NCBI GenBank assembly: GCA_949128115.1
Contig: OX421964.1
Coordinates: 3,844,001 to 3,908,000 of the forward strand
Direction: 5' to 3'
DNA: 64,000 bases
From: Anaspis maculata
Lineage: Eukaryota; Arthropoda; Insecta; Coleoptera; Scraptiidae
Shown here: positions 46,901-58,700 of the stretch, in pieces
Position numbering within the stretch: the stretch's first letter is position 1
Layout of the letters: each line of letters begins with the position of its first letter
Made by a program: the position numbers and the translations under genes
The notes under the pieces: generated by a model
The model's input: the letters and a program-made list of their open reading frames with translations, nothing else
Databases searched by the model: none
Told to the model about the DNA's origin: nothing

Positions 46901-49900
46901 TGAAACAATCAAGCTGTGGTACGCGGACAACACAGCCTCACTCGGAAGAACAGGAATCAAGTTTCTTATTATAAAAATATTTTCACAGATCTTTGGACAT
47001 TCCTACAAAATCCGTAGAAATATTCAAAGATATCTAGAAATTTCGTGAAAATATTCAGAAATCACTAGTAACTTCGAACGAGTTTTCAGAAACCTCTAGA
47101 GATCCCGTAGGATTCTTCAAAAATCCCAAAAAAATTCTCACAAGGATCCTCAGAAATCTCGTGGATATTCTTGGAATCACGTAGAATCTTGAGGAGTCCC
47201 CTAAAAACTTCTTCAAATATCTGGTATAAATCTTAAGTAGTTCCCAGAAATTTCATACATGTCGTCATTAACTCCTGGAAATCCCGTTGAAATGACGAGA
47301 AGTCCATAGAAATGTTCGGTATTCCGCAAAAATCTCTAGAAATCTCTGCAGAATCTAGTAAAAATTCTTGCAAATCTCTGAAAATCTCGTGAAAATCTCT
47401 GAAAATCTATAGAAATTCTAAGGAATCATTAGAAATTACATATGAATCTTCATGAAGCTCGTGAAAATCTGTAGAAGTCTCTCTAGCTCTGGTAAAATTT
47501 TTTGGAAATCCCTAGGATTGTAATCTCGTACAAAATCTTTAGAAAGCCCTAGGATTTCTTGAAAATTCTCAGAAAAGTAAAAATTTCGAGAATCTTAAAA
47601 AATCTTGTAGAAATAGCCATAGTTTTTAAAAATTTTATAGAAATTTTCTTCAACGTTTCTTCCCTTTCCTCTTATGGGATCCTGTAAAGATCTCTAGAAC
47701 TCCCTAGAAGTTTTCAGGAATCCTTAAGAATTATCAGAAATTCCTACCAATCTTGGAGAAATCTTCAAGAATCCTTCAAATTTTCAGGAAGCCCTTCAGA
47801 AATGCCTAGAAATTTCACACAAATTTCTGGGAATCCCTAGTAGTCCAGTCACTATGTTCAAAATACCCCAGCAACTTCGGAAAAAATAGAAGAGGTTTGA
47901 AACTTTGTACACAATATGTTCTTCAACTAATAAGAAATGAACTAAAGAAAGTCCCTTGAAATCCGAGCTCAGGAACCCATGATAGAGGCCATCAAGTGTT
48001 AAAAACCATTTTTTTGGGCGAAGAGGTCATTTTCTTAGCTCAAGATTTTTCTTTTTGCAATTGGATGATTGTATGTTACCATTTTAAGAACACCCATACA
48101 ACATTTTGACAGTTGCCTAGAAGGCGGATCCAAGAGGCGGCTAAGGAGGAAAAACTGTTGACTACATTATTTTTGAGAATAGCAATTGTGGGCATTGGTT
48201 GATGGTCACATTTCATTTCAATTATAATTTTCAATAGAAGAACTGAGTTACGCTCCAGTACCTGGGGAAACCTCTGATTTATTAGGAAAAAAAAATTTGT
48301 TGATTTTTTGTTTTTTTCCAAATATTTCAAAACGGTTCAAGATTTTATTGAATGGCTTAAAACATCATTAAAAGCATAAAATTGAAAATGTATGTGGTAA
48401 TTTTCATGTGTCCAGTTCTTCTGGTTTCTGAGATAAAAAAAAATGAAATGTTGCTTTTATTATGTTTCAGGGGGGGAAACAGTAGATTTCATAACCTGCA
48501 GGTGAAATAAATAAATGAAAAAAACTCCTATCTCAGGAACTATAAGAGCTGAAGATATAGAAATCTCCAAAGATATTCCTGTTTTCATGCTGTTGAAGGT
48601 GCTGTGAACCATCCTCAAATATCTTGAACCGTTTTTGAAATTTCCTGGAAAAACTAAAAAAATTACCAAATCCTTTTTTTCTCAATGAATCAATGACTTT
48701 TTCGAGATGCTGAAGTATAACATGAGTTTTCAATTGAAAATTATGCAAGAAATAAAATATGATCATCTCTCAATGTCTAAATCTATTATTTACAGAAAAC
48801 TGATAGTCAACTGTTTTTTCTTTTTGGCCGCCATCTTGGATCCGCCTCCTATGCAAATAATAAAATCGTATATGGCTATTGTTAAGATGGTCATGTGAAA
48901 TCATTCAATTGCAAAAAGAAAAATCTTGAGTCAAGACAAGAACTTCTTCGCTGACGAAACGAGTTTTCAACACTTGATGGCCATTATTTTATTTTATTTT
49001 TATTTATTTATTTAATTGTCTTATTTTACGAGGCGGCATTCAGCTATAAGCTGCTCTACCATGCAACCTCGGGGACAGCACAAAATATCCATGGATGAAG
49101 TAGGATTCGAACCCACACAGGGCAGCGCGAGTGGTTTGGCTTGCCATTACCTGTACCACTCGGCCACCACCGCTCCACCACCGCTTATCATGGGTCCCTG
49201 AGCTCGGATTTTAGGGGACTTTTTATAGCTCATTTATGACCATCAGAAGAACGTGTGTACAAAATTTCAACCCTCTACTATTTTTTCCGAAGTAGAAAGA
49301 CATAGTGACTGGACTATAGGAAATCCTGCATGAATCGTAAGAACCTAGAAATCCTCAGAAATCTTCAAAATCCCATAGAAATTTTCAAATCCGTGAAAAT
49401 CCCGTACTTATAAACATAAATATAATATTATATTATAATATAAATAAATCCCGTATAAATCCGTACAGTAGAAATCACATACACAATCATGTTCATTTCC
49501 AGCACTTCCTCAAAAATTCTCAAAAATCCTTTGAAGTCCCTAGATACCCCGCATAAAAATATTGAAATCCCTAGAAATCCCAAACGAATCCTTAGGACGA
49601 TCCCGTAGAAATCTTGAGACATCTCATCTCTAGAAATTCTCACAGGGATCCATCAAAAATCTCGTTGGTATATTTAGAAAACTCGTAGAAATCTCCAGAA
49701 ATCCCTTCAAATTCTTCTTTGAAATCTCGAAAAATGTCCAGGAACCCCTAGAAATCTTACACAAAATTCTATAAATTCCTATTTTTTTCTTTAGAAATCT
49801 TGAGCTTTCCAAGAATCCCTAGATCCCTGAAAATATCAAACAATTCTTAGAAATTATTGGTAATCTTCAGAAGTCTTCAGAAATCCCTAGAATTGTTGTA

Positions 49901-51298
49901 GAAATCCATATAAATCCGGAATAAATTTTTGTAAATCGCCAGAAATCTCGTAGTGATCCCATGAAATCTTCAGATTTCCAGAGAAGTCTCATGGAAGTTT
50001 TCCGCCGGCGACTCGTCAAAGCTCTGCGAACACAACTTGAAATATCAACACTCCTATCAGTAATACTGATACTTTTCCCTTTTACGCATTATTTATAATT
50101 ATGTTGTACAATCTCTTAACATCTTCAATATATGAAATTTAAAAACTTAAAAAAAAAAGTAATACTTCGTTTTAGTACATTCCAGTTTTCAGTTTCAGCT
50201 ATTTTGACAGGCTTCTCATCCTCAACTTGTTGAAAGGAAATCCTGATGATGGAGATTTGGAGAGGCCATTCAGTCAAAATTGCAAAAACGAATTATCTGA
50301 ATGAAATCTCAAAGTCCTCTGCCGCGAAAGGACTCTCCGTCGATTCCTTAAGAGCAGGCCGGTGTTCTTTCTGATCGGAATATGGCTGTATTGAAGGTTT
50401 CGCGAGAGTTCCTTACGTTTGTCAGCATCGGTTTAAAATTTTTGGTTGAGCTTTGTGAAGTCCTGATAGCGTAGACTACACGAGGCTAGAATCTAGCAAG
50501 AAACCCGGACTCAGGCCAGCGCCTTGACCACAGCCATTTTCTGTCATCTTCAGCACGAGTCCAGGTGAATCTCCAGCGCCGCCATTCCACCACCGATCGG
50601 TGACATCGTGCCAGGGCTCCGCAGTGGATGGTAACCGTCTTTCCACGATACCTTCCCGTGGGGCGTCATCGGGGTCACGTCCGACGTGCTCTGCTAGCTT
50701 CTATGCTTCTGGGGCCCAATGTGCACATCGCGGTCACATCCTTGAAGTTTTTAGATTTCAGAATCCAGCGCAGGTGAAATGGTACCCACCTATATCGACA
50801 CTAACTGGATTTCATTCCAACAGGTACGAAGAATTCAAGGACGTCACCAACGAGTCCATCTTCCATTCCTACTACGTCGACCCCGACAGAAGAAAGTACG
50901 GCCACATGACGACGCTGCTCTGGGCAAAAACTACGGAAGTCGGATGCGCGATCGCGGCGGACAAGGAGGAGATGAACTATTTCTTCACCTGCAACTACTA
51001 CCCGACGGGCAACATTTATCAGCGTAAAGTTTTCACGGTGGGTCCGGCGGCCACTGGTTGTACCAAGGAGAGACCGGCGTACTGTCGGGTCCAAGGACTT
51101 CAAGGACTGTGCGGAAATGGCGTGTTGCCGCCGGAGCCTGCCGAGGACTTCTTCATCTCGTCTCCTCTGGAAGGTGTGATTTCGGCGCGGGGGCGACGGC
51201 GGTACGGAAGGAATTCGTCCGTGCCGAAAAAGCCACCAGTTGGAATTGTTTTGTTGTTCTTGACCGGAATTTGCGTACTAAATGCACTTTTCTTGTAG
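43499..51298 (+). CDS. Secreted CAP-superfamily protein 1 (venom allergen 5-like), three exons
   Basis: Exons 43499-43955, 44075-44195 and 50824-51298 join in phase to 350 codons. Residues 1-18 form a signal peptide. A Cys-rich N-terminal segment (YC...YPC...HIFCKC) precedes the CAP domain, as in insect antigen 5-like proteins. CAP landmarks are His83-Asn84-x-x-Arg87 in LHNHYR, LSWSYALEDAARCNAKKC, the second His in GHMTTLLWAKTTEVGC, and FFTCNYYPTGN, which fits the CRISP signature 2. The two CAP-cavity histidines usual in the family are present. Unusually, the last 20 residues are hydrophobic (VGIVLLFLTGICVLN) after a basic GRRRYGR stretch. This suggests a GPI-anchor signal or tail membrane anchor. 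Role unknown; insect relatives include venom, salivary and reproductive proteins. A toxic role is not implied. Confidence 0.93.
44075..44195 (+). CDS. CAP gene 1, exon 2
   Basis: 121 bp, acceptor TTTTTTGCAG and donor GTGAGT. It encodes GQNLFRTTDTSC...EKWEILVYSAMRNW, the middle of the CAP domain. The length equals exon 2 of the second CAP gene. Confidence 0.93.
46243..46975 (-). mobile_element. 5'-truncated LINE with TTGAATT tail
   Basis: The minus strand carries the last 180 codons of a non-LTR reverse transcriptase protein (46960 to 46418), then a 3' UTR and a (TGAATTT)n tail at 46243-46268. Truncation at the 5' side is usual for target-primed reverse transcription. The insertion lies in the AGAAATC array. 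Confidence 0.85.
46418..46960 (-). pseudogene. LINE reverse transcriptase C-terminal fragment
   Basis: The open frame reads AYHSLIVSLMTYCITSWG, LQRRVVRMMSG, FPSLYIFQCLI and HDYRTRNRDRL, and ends in INKLPLEIVHL...FK. These are hallmarks of the domain after the reverse transcriptase in jockey/RTE/CR1-type LINEs. The frame is intact over 180 codons but lacks the catalytic part, so it is a dead but fairly young fragment. Confidence 0.88.
47843..49314. mobile_element. TA-flanked TIR element carrying a SINE-like insertion
   Basis: Ends GTCCAGTCACTATGT and ACATAGTGACTGGAC are inverted and flanked by TA. Inner arms also match inversely (CCGAGCTCAGG / CCTGAGCTCGG, AACACTTGATGGCC, AAGATTTTTCTTTTTGCAATT, GGATCCGCC). 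TA duplication suggests Tc1/mariner or a similar group. No transposase remains. Confidence 0.82.
48990..49195 (-). mobile_element. tRNA-derived SINE-like insertion
   Basis: The minus strand reads GGTGGCCGAGTGGTACAGG (A box, as in Leu/Ser tRNAs) and GGGTTCGAATCC (B box) about 60 bp later. A non-tRNA body and a (TAAATAAA)n-like tail at 48988-49015 follow. Placed inside one arm of the TIR element, it must be younger than it. Confidence 0.75.
50824..51298 (+). CDS. CAP gene 1, exon 3
   Basis: 475 bp after the acceptor TTCCAACAG. It encodes YEEFKDVTNESIF, the second CAP histidine, the CNYYPTGN signature, a Cys-rich end and the hydrophobic tail, then TAG. The open frame continues upstream to 50600, but that part is intron. 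The intron before it is 6,628 bp and packed with repeats. Confidence 0.93.
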
Positions 51299-51304
51299 AT
51301 AATC

Positions 51305-51310
51305 AATAAA
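51305..51310 (+). terminator. Likely polyadenylation signal of CAP gene 1
   Basis: AATAAA lies seven bases after the stop codon, followed by a T-rich region. It is close to the stop but within the range seen in compact insect 3' UTRs. Confidence 0.5.
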
Positions 51311-51728
51311 TTATCATTTATGTTCTGTGGTGCTTTCGTTAACCGTCGTGTGAGTTCATTCTTCGCGACTTTTCGTTAGCTTCCCAAACTTCCCGCTCCC
51401 GTGGTTCTTTCTCCCCGTATCGTTGACCAATTCCAGGACAAACCCACACCTTGGAACATTTAGTATGTTGTTTTGCATCAAGTTCTGAGCAAGTGATGGC
51501 CTGTTTCTCCTCGGCTGAAATATCAGGAAGTTCAGTAAGTACGCATTTTGAAGATTGACCTTTGAAAGCTCAAAATCTAGTAGCAGTGAATTATTATTGA
51601 ATGACACATGAAAATATTCCATTGTGACAAAATCAGTCATACCTGCAGGTTTCAGTTTTCTTGTTCATTGCAAGTTTTTCAGCGGTTATTGGCTCCGACC
51701 GTCTACTTCGCCTTGAATAGTGTGCAGC

Positions 51729-52185
51729 ATGCTGATAACGAAGCTATGCTGTTTTACCCTGCTGATCCAGGCTGTATGGTCCGAGGACGAAGCGGCGAAA
51801 CCAGTGACACCAGGAAGTCCAAAAGGTCCGGATTATTGCAACATGCAAGAGCTTTATCCGTGTGCGACGCCAGAGATCAACAGCCAGCACATCTTTTGCA
51901 ATTGCAAGAGCCACAAATGCAACTACTTCATGACCGAGAACATGTCCGAATTTCGCGAGTTTGTCATGAAATGGCACAACACGTTCAGAAACACCATCGC
52001 ACTAGGTCAAGAGACGGAAAATGTGACGTACGGTGGACCGATACCTGAGGCAGCAGACATGAACGCCCTGAGCTGGAACTACGTGATGGAAGACACAGCG
52101 AGGTGTAACGCCAAAAAATGCACCATTCCGTTACAGCTAGACGCTTGTCATGCAACGCCAATATACCCCAGAATGGCCCATGGAG
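51729..52185 (+). CDS. CAP gene 2, exon 1
   Basis: Starts at the ATG after TGTGCAGC; an extended frame from a GTG at 51720 is not needed. It ends at a GGAG|GTGAGT donor. The flank at 51530-51728 resembles that of gene 1 (ATTGAATGACACATG, ATTCCATTGTGAC), so promoter and 5' UTR were duplicated too. Confidence 0.93.
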
Positions 52186-53304
52186 GTGAGTGTAGAGCCG
52201 GAGAAACTCCACCCCGTTATTGGACTGGGTATACTACTTGAGGGATGATTTTTTTTTTGTCAACATGCTCAGAAAGTTTGAATCTATCTGCGACCAAAAC
52301 TGACTGAAGCTCATTCGATGTTCCTTTCTAGGTCAAAATTTATTTCGAGCAACCGATACTACCTGCAGACAAATTAAAGGAGTTCTGAAGGGCTGCGATC
52401 CAAACACAATGAGCGAGTGGGAAGTTCTGGTCTATTCTGCGATACGGTATTGGTAAGCAATATTATACCAATCGTTATACAGTGTGTCTGCGAAATAGCT
52501 CGCTCATTCCGAGCACAAGAAGTTTAAAAGGCTGTCGAAACAGCTGAAACTGAAAACTGAAATGTACCTACTAAAACGAAGTATTATTGCAACTGATGGA
52601 AGCGAGAGTCAGAGTGTTGATAATTCAAGTTGTGTTCGCAGAGCTTTGACGAGTCGCTGGCGACACTTCCGTCGACCGAGTATGAAGAAAGAATTTTGAC
52701 AGAAGGGAATATTGACGACCTCTTATCATTGGTTCGCGACAGTGTCGATGCTCTGTGAATCCAACTCAAGAATCCCACATGTACGGTACTTCGGTACTCA
52801 GACACTAACCGGGTTGTTCTCGACAGGTACGAGGAACTGAAGGACGTGTCTAACGTGATGATCTTTGAGAATTTCCGCAACGATCCACTGAAGAAGATCT
52901 ACCACATGACGAACATGCTCTGGGCCGAAACCACAGATGTCGGGTGCGCCGTCACGGCGGACGAGAAAGAGAGAAACTTCTTCGTGACCTGCAACTACTT
53001 CCCGACGGGCAACATCCTTGGGCAGAAGGTTTTCACGAAAGGCCCGGGTGCTTCTAAATGTCATTCGGACAGACCGGCCGGCCAGGCGCCCGATTACAAA
53101 GGACTTTGCGGAAGTGCCGTCCTGCCGCCCGATCCCGGCGCGGACTTTTTCGTTTCGCCCCCAACCTCAGTTCAACTCTCAGATGGAGATGTTTCTGCGC
53201 GGGGGAAGCGGCGGCGCTCATCGGCGCCAAAGACGTCACCGGTGGGAGTTTTGTGTTCATTCCTGACCGGAATTTACTTGTTGATTACGTTTGTTTACTG
53301 TTGA
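51729..53304 (+). CDS. Secreted CAP-superfamily protein 2 (venom allergen 5-like), three exons
   Basis: Exons 51729-52185, 52332-52452 and 52827-53304 join in phase to 351 codons. Exons 1 and 2 have exactly the lengths (457, 121) of those of the first CAP gene, so the two are tandem duplicates. The signal peptide and first 21 residues are identical. CAP landmarks are WHNTFR, LSWNYVMEDTARCNAKKC, HMTNMLWAETTDVGCAV and VTCNYFPTGN. The C-terminus has a basic GKRRR stretch and then a hydrophobic end (VGVLCSFLTGIYLLITFVYC), again pointing to a GPI or tail anchor. The CAP domain has diverged more than the signal peptide and 5' flank. Likely secretory or cell-surface; role unknown. Confidence 0.93.
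52332..52452 (+). CDS. CAP gene 2, exon 2
   Basis: 121 bp between the acceptor CCTTTCTAG and donor GTAAGC. It encodes GQNLFRATDTTC...EWEVLVYSAIRYW. Confidence 0.93.
52827..53304 (+). CDS. CAP gene 2, exon 3
   Basis: 478 bp after the acceptor TTCTCGACAG. It encodes YEELKDVSNVMIF, the second CAP histidine, the CRISP-type signature, and the C-terminal hydrophobic tail, then TGA. Intron 2 is only 374 bp here against 6.6 kb in gene 1, which shows the repeat expansion arose after duplication or was never copied. Confidence 0.93.
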
Positions 53305-54047
53305 ATATACTGATAATTTTTGATTTCGTTAATTTACCAAGTCAACCAATAATTCACCTAGCCTTGATCTACGGGTGGTGTGAATAAGAAGTGAGTACGT
53401 AGCTTCTGCTTGAACTTCGATTTTCTTCAATGTTGCGAAGCAAATTCTTCCTAAGTAGTATAGCAACTTCTAGATGGTAGCCCAGGCTTTTCAGCATTCA
53501 ACATGAAACAAATTATTCTACGTGTAATCTTACCGTACGTTCTTGTACCCACTCAACCTCACTGAAAAACTTTCTTACGTGTGCGTCATAATTTACTATC
53601 GAGGGGTCAACCACCAGTGGAAATCACTGTACATTTTTTTGGAAATACTATGGAAATACTTGGAAATAGATGGAAATACTATGGAAATACTTGGAAATAG
53701 ATGAAAATACTATGGAAATACTTGGAAATACCTGGAAATACTTTGGAAATATTCCATATATACTTGGTCATAACTGCCGAAATTTAATTCCTAGTGAAGC
53801 CTGTGACAACTAGAACAGGTCTCTACGGTCGTTGTACTTATATTATAAACTACTGGACAAATTAGTAGACGGTTAAAAAAAAACGTCTGAATTTGAAGGC
53901 CAATAACTTTTGTGTGCACATAAGGCGACTTTTAATTACGTTTCTTGAGTTGGTCAGTTTCATTTCTCTCTTAGACATAGATATATCCCATGAAAAGAAA
54001 CATCAAGAAACTCAAGATGAAATTTCTACAGGGTTATAATATGTATG
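53305..54047. other. Downstream of CAP gene 2, non-coding
   Basis: It holds the 3' flank of the gene and, at 53636-53755, a short minisatellite of GGAAATACTAT/GGAAATACTTGGAAATA units. No gene is recognised. Confidence 0.6.
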
Positions 54048-54972
54048 TACAGGTGTCCGGGAATAAGTGTTACAAAACTTACAGGGACATAGAAAAACAA
54101 GAAATAAAGGGACTTTTGTTGATAAACATACCCTCGCAAATGTATAATAACGGAGATACAGGCCTTCAAAGTTGTTTTTTGAAAACAGTTTTCTTTGCAT
54201 AACTTTTGAACCGTTCAACTGATTTCATTCAAATTTAAACCAAAGTTCACTAAAATAAGTTTTCATTGAACAATAATGACGAATTTCATCAAATATTTTT
54301 GGGGGCGAAAATAATAGGAGGTACCCTCCCCCTTTCCCCTAATTTTTGAACCACCCTGAATATTCTTGGAAACGGTTTCAATTCTTGAATTCTGCGTCCA
54401 ATTCTTAGAAAAAAGTCACTTCTGCAAAATTTTGATTAGAGGCTTCATTTTGAAAATGTTTCTTTCTGAAAAACTCCATGTTTCTCAGCGAAAATGGTGA
54501 TTTATTAACTTAAAACACCCAGAAAACTTATTCCAGTTGACGAATCATGAGTTTTCTTGAATATTAATTCTTAGGCCCAGGAAAGTGGCGATTTCGAGAT
54601 ATTTTCCAATATTTCAAACCCAAATATCTTGAAAACGAAGCCTCTTATCAAAATTTTGCAAAAGTAACTTTTTTCTTTAAATTGAACGTTTAATTTAAAA
54701 ATAAGAACAATCTTCAAAAATATTCGGGAAGGTCAAAAATAGGGGTAAAAGGGGGAGGGCACCCCCTATTATCTTCGCCCCTAAAAATGCTTGATAAAAT
54801 GTAGTATTATTCTTCAATAGAGACCTGTTTCGGTGAACTTTGGTTTGAATTTGACTGAAATCGGTTGAACGATTCAAATGTTATGCAAAAAAAACTGTTA
54901 AGAAAAGTCCCCTTATTTTTCAATTTTCTATCTCCCTGTGAGTTTTATAACACTTATTCCGGGACACCTGTA
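54048..54972. mobile_element. TIR element, ends TACAGGTGTCCGGGAATAAG
   Basis: The left end TACAGGTGTCCGGGAATAAG...AAACTTACAGGGA pairs with the right TCCCTGTGAGTTTT...CTTATTCCGGGACACCTGTA. Arms continue inversely through GCATAACTTTTGAACCG / CGATTCAAATGTTATGC and GGGGGCGAAAATAATAGG / CCCCCTATTATCTTCG. The ends resemble those of 2447-2841. No protein is encoded. Confidence 0.88.
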
Positions 54973-55019
54973 TACAGGTTGGTGTCCGGTATTTATTCGC
55001 GGAAACTTTGGCAATCAAC

Positions 55020-55560
55020 AAGAGCATATAATAGCTATTCACGATTCAAGTGTTAGAAGTGACAGAGATCATTTTGTGAGTGGGAACCCCGCGAACAACA
55101 TAAGACACTTTTAACGCGTGTATCGTACAAGATTTTATCTACAATGGTCTTTGAAATGTTTGATAAATGTCAGAATTTATTGAAAATATGACAGGAACGC
55201 GCAGGATCATCACTTTTAGCACGTCGCCCATGACGACGTGTCAAAAGTGACGGGTATTATTTAACGCTTGTAGATAATAGCTATTTACGATACGAGTGTT
55301 AAAAGTGACAGGTATTATTTTGTGAGCGGGGACGCTTGCGAAACGAGCATTAGCGAGTAGAGCAACCCCGCGAACAAAATTAGACACTTTTAACGCGTGT
55401 ATCGTACAGAATTTTATCTACAATGGTCTTTGAAATGTTTGGTAAATGTCAGAGTTTATTGAAAATATGACAGGAACGCGCAGAATCATCATTTTTCACG
55501 TCGCCCATGACGACGTGCTAAAAGTGACGGGTATTATTTAACGCTTGTAGATAAAAATAG
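55020..55560. repeat. Direct repeat, two copies of about 250-290 bp
   Basis: ACTTTTAACGCGTGTATCGTAC, CAATGGTCTTTGAAATGTTT, CGCCCATGACGACGTG and TATTATTTAACGCTTGTAGAT appear once in 55020-55275 and again in 55276-55560. An extra CGAAACGAGCATTAGCGAG segment in the second copy makes it longer. Confidence 0.9.
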
Positions 55561-55589
55561 ATAGACTTTCCTCAAACTCAAAAAATAAA

Positions 55590-55745
55590 GCGACTATTTC
55601 ACTAGAGTGTATTACACCGACAATAAAATCTAGTATTCAGATGACTATTTCACTAGAGTGTATTACACCGACAATAAAATCTAGTATTCAGATGACTATT
55701 TCACTAGAGTGTATTACACCGACAATAAAATCTAGTATTCAGATG
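55590..55745. repeat. 51-bp tandem repeat, three copies
   Basis: GACTATTTCACTAGAGTGTA...TCTAGTATTCAGAT is repeated three times without a visible change. The same unit also occurs singly at the start of the following 1.1 kb units (56830, 57957). Confidence 0.95.
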
Positions 55746-58700
55746 ACAAAACACGTACCTATACCTACCTGGGCAAAACCAACATGATGGTTTTGCAGCG
55801 GCAATTTTTTGACGTTTCACTCGTTCCATTACATTCAAACTGCTTTAGTAGATGTAGCGCATTTTCCTATCGAATACGCTATTTTTATACTTTGTATTCG
55901 CCTGTCCGTCCCAATCCGTCCAGCCGTCCGCCTTGTTATAAAATTCCTTTTGTAAATGACCGGAACTTAGCTAAAGATGAGCACAGGAAAACAAAGCAAG
56001 CTCAAATTGTGTTACCTATAATATTTGTCAGACTGACACTTTTGCAGCAATTTGAATCGGCGGTCGTCACAAACAGTATTCAAGCAAACTAGTAAGCTTC
56101 ATTGCATCTTGTTGTATCAATCGAAGCCCCAGCGGGCCCCCTTGTGTTTTCATGCATCGTTTATATCCCTAATGAGTTGCCCCTTGTGTCTGTTGCCCCT
56201 TGTGTCTTCTTCTGTAGCTCGAAGCCCTTGCGGGCCCCTTTGATGTGGATGTCTATGTGCCGTTCAAAGACCTAGCTCACCTTTTTATGACGTACTGTAA
56301 GCCCCATTGAGTCTTCTTCTGGCTTTCGAAACTTTGGTGTGTTGTCTTGTATTTTCTTGGTTTTTCAGTCAGGGTTTTAGTAGAAACTCTTTTTTTCATC
56401 TCCCGAGACTCTGTGCTCTTCTATACTTTTTTTGGATGCTCAAGATCCTAGCGGGCTCTCTTATACCTCCATACGCCGTTAATCATGACTTCCGAAACTC
56501 TCTCGGCCTTTTTATGGCTTCACGTTATTTTAGAACTAGATAGGTATCTTGGTTTTGGATGAAAAAGCTGTTCAAAGAAAGCCTCCTTTTCTCTCGTAAA
56601 ATAGTCATGTCGAATACCACTCGAGATAAAATTTTGAAGGCAAAATTTTTCTCTTGTAATATTCAAATTTGTTGCTTTTTGGCAATTTCGCTCATGACAT
56701 TTAATCAAAACCACTCGCCTGACGGCTCGTGGTTTTGTTACAAATGTCATTCGCGAAATTGCCAAGCAACAAATTTTCATAACAATCGAAAAATTTTGCC
56801 GACAAAATTTTATCTCTTGTGATATTAAATACGACTATTTCACTAGAGTGTATTACACCGACAATAAAATCTAGTATTCAGATGACAAAACACGTACCTA
56901 TACCTACCTGGGCAAAACCAACATGATGGTTTTGCAGCGGCAATTTTTTGACGTTTCAATAGTTTCATTACATTCAAACTGCTTTAGGTAGATGTAGCGC
57001 ATTTTCCTACCGAAGACGCTATTTTTATACTTTGTATTCGCCTGTCCGTCCCAATCCGTCCAGCCGTCCGTCTTGTTATAAAATTCCTTTTGTAAATGGC
57101 CGAAATTTACCTAAAGATGAGCACAGGAAATCAAAGCAAGCTCAAATTGAGTTACCTATAATATTTGTCAGACTGACACTTTTGCATCAATTTGAATCGG
57201 CGGTCGTCACAAACAGTATTCAAGCAAACTAGTAAGCTTCATTGCATCTTGTTGTATCAATCGAAGCCCCAGCGGGCCCCCTTGTGTTTTCATGCATCGT
57301 TTATATCCCTAATGAGTTGCCCCTTGTGTCTTCTTCTGTGGCTCGAAGCCCTTGCGGGCCCCTTTGATGTGATTTGTCTATGTGCCGTTCAAAGACCTAG
57401 CTCACCTTCTTATGACGTACTGTAAGCCCCATTGCGTCTTCTTCTGGCTTTCGAAACTTTGGTGTGTTGTCTTGTATTTTCTTGGTTTTTCAGTCAGGGT
57501 TTTAGTAGAAACTCTTTTCTTCATCTCCCGAGACTCTGTGCTCTTCTATACTTTCTTTGGATGCTCAAGATCCTAGCGGGCTCTCTTATACCTCTATACG
57601 CCGTTAGTCATGACTCCCGAAACTCTCTCGGCCTTTTTATGGCTCACGTTATTTCAGAACTAGATAGGTATCTTGGTTTTGGATGAAAAAGCTGTTCAAA
57701 GAAAGCCTTCTTTTCTCTCGTAAAATAGTCATGTCGAATACCACTCGAGATAAAATTTTGAAGGCAAAATTTTTCTCTTGTAATATTCAAATTTGTTGCT
57801 TTTTGGCAATTTCGCTCATGACATTTAATCAAAACCACTCGCCTGACAGCTCGTGGTTTTGTTACAAATGTCATTCGCGAAATTGCCAAGCAACAAATTT
57901 TCATAACAATCGAAAAATTTTGCCGACAAAATTTAATCTCTTGTGATATTAAATACGACTATTTCACTAGAATGTATTACACCGACAATAAAATCTAGTA
58001 TTCAGATGACAAAACACGTACCTATACCTACCTGGGCAAAACCAACATGATGGTTTTGCAGCGGCAATTTTTTGACGTTTCAATCGTTTCATTACATTCA
58101 AACTGCTTTAGTAGATGTAGAGCATTTTCCTATCGAATACGCTATTTTTATACTTTGTATTCGCCTGTCCGTCCCAATCCGTCCAGCCGTCCGCCTTGTT
58201 ATAAAATTCCTTTTGTAAATGACCGGAACTTAGCTGAAGATGAGCACAGGAAAACAAAGCAAGCTCAAATTGAGTTACCTATAATAATATTTGTCAGACT
58301 GACACTTTTGCATCAATTTGAATCGGCGGTCGTCACAAACTGTATTCAAGCAAACTAGTAAGATTCATTGCATCTTGTTGTATCAATCGAATCCCCAGCG
58401 GGGCCCCCTTGTGTTTTCATGCATCGTTTATATCCCTAATGAGTTGCCCCTTGTGTCTTCTTCTGTGGCTCGAAGCCCTTGCGGGCCCTTTTGATGTGGA
58501 TGTCTATGTGCCGTTCAAAGACCTAGCTCACCTTCTTATGACGTACTGTGAGCCCCCTTGCGTCTTCTTCTGGCTTTCGAAACTTTGGTGTGTTGTCTTG
58601 TATTTTCTTGGTTTTTCAGTCAAGGTTTTAGTAGAAAACCTTTTCTTTATCTCCCGAGACTCTGTGCTCTTCTATTCTTTCTTTGGATGCTCAAGATCCT

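Larger units (their letters stand above)
44440..50050. repeat. Degenerate AGAAATC tandem array in CAP gene 1 intron 2
   Basis: From about 44690 to 50000 the sequence is a long run of short variable units around AGAAATCCTTAGAAATCTC, CCGTAGAAATC and TTCAGAAATCCC. It is interrupted by a LINE (46243-46975) and a TIR element (47843-49314), which landed in pre-existing array. Before it (44440-44690) are shorter AAAATACAAAA repeats. The array is strand-asymmetric, with AGAAATC much commoner than GATTTCT on the plus strand. Confidence 0.9.

Noticed and set aside
50600..50823. Upstream extension of CAP gene 1 exon 3
   Set aside because: The sister gene shows the exon starts at the equivalent CAG acceptor, and the phase fits exon 2. 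The extra 74 codons lack CAP similarity.
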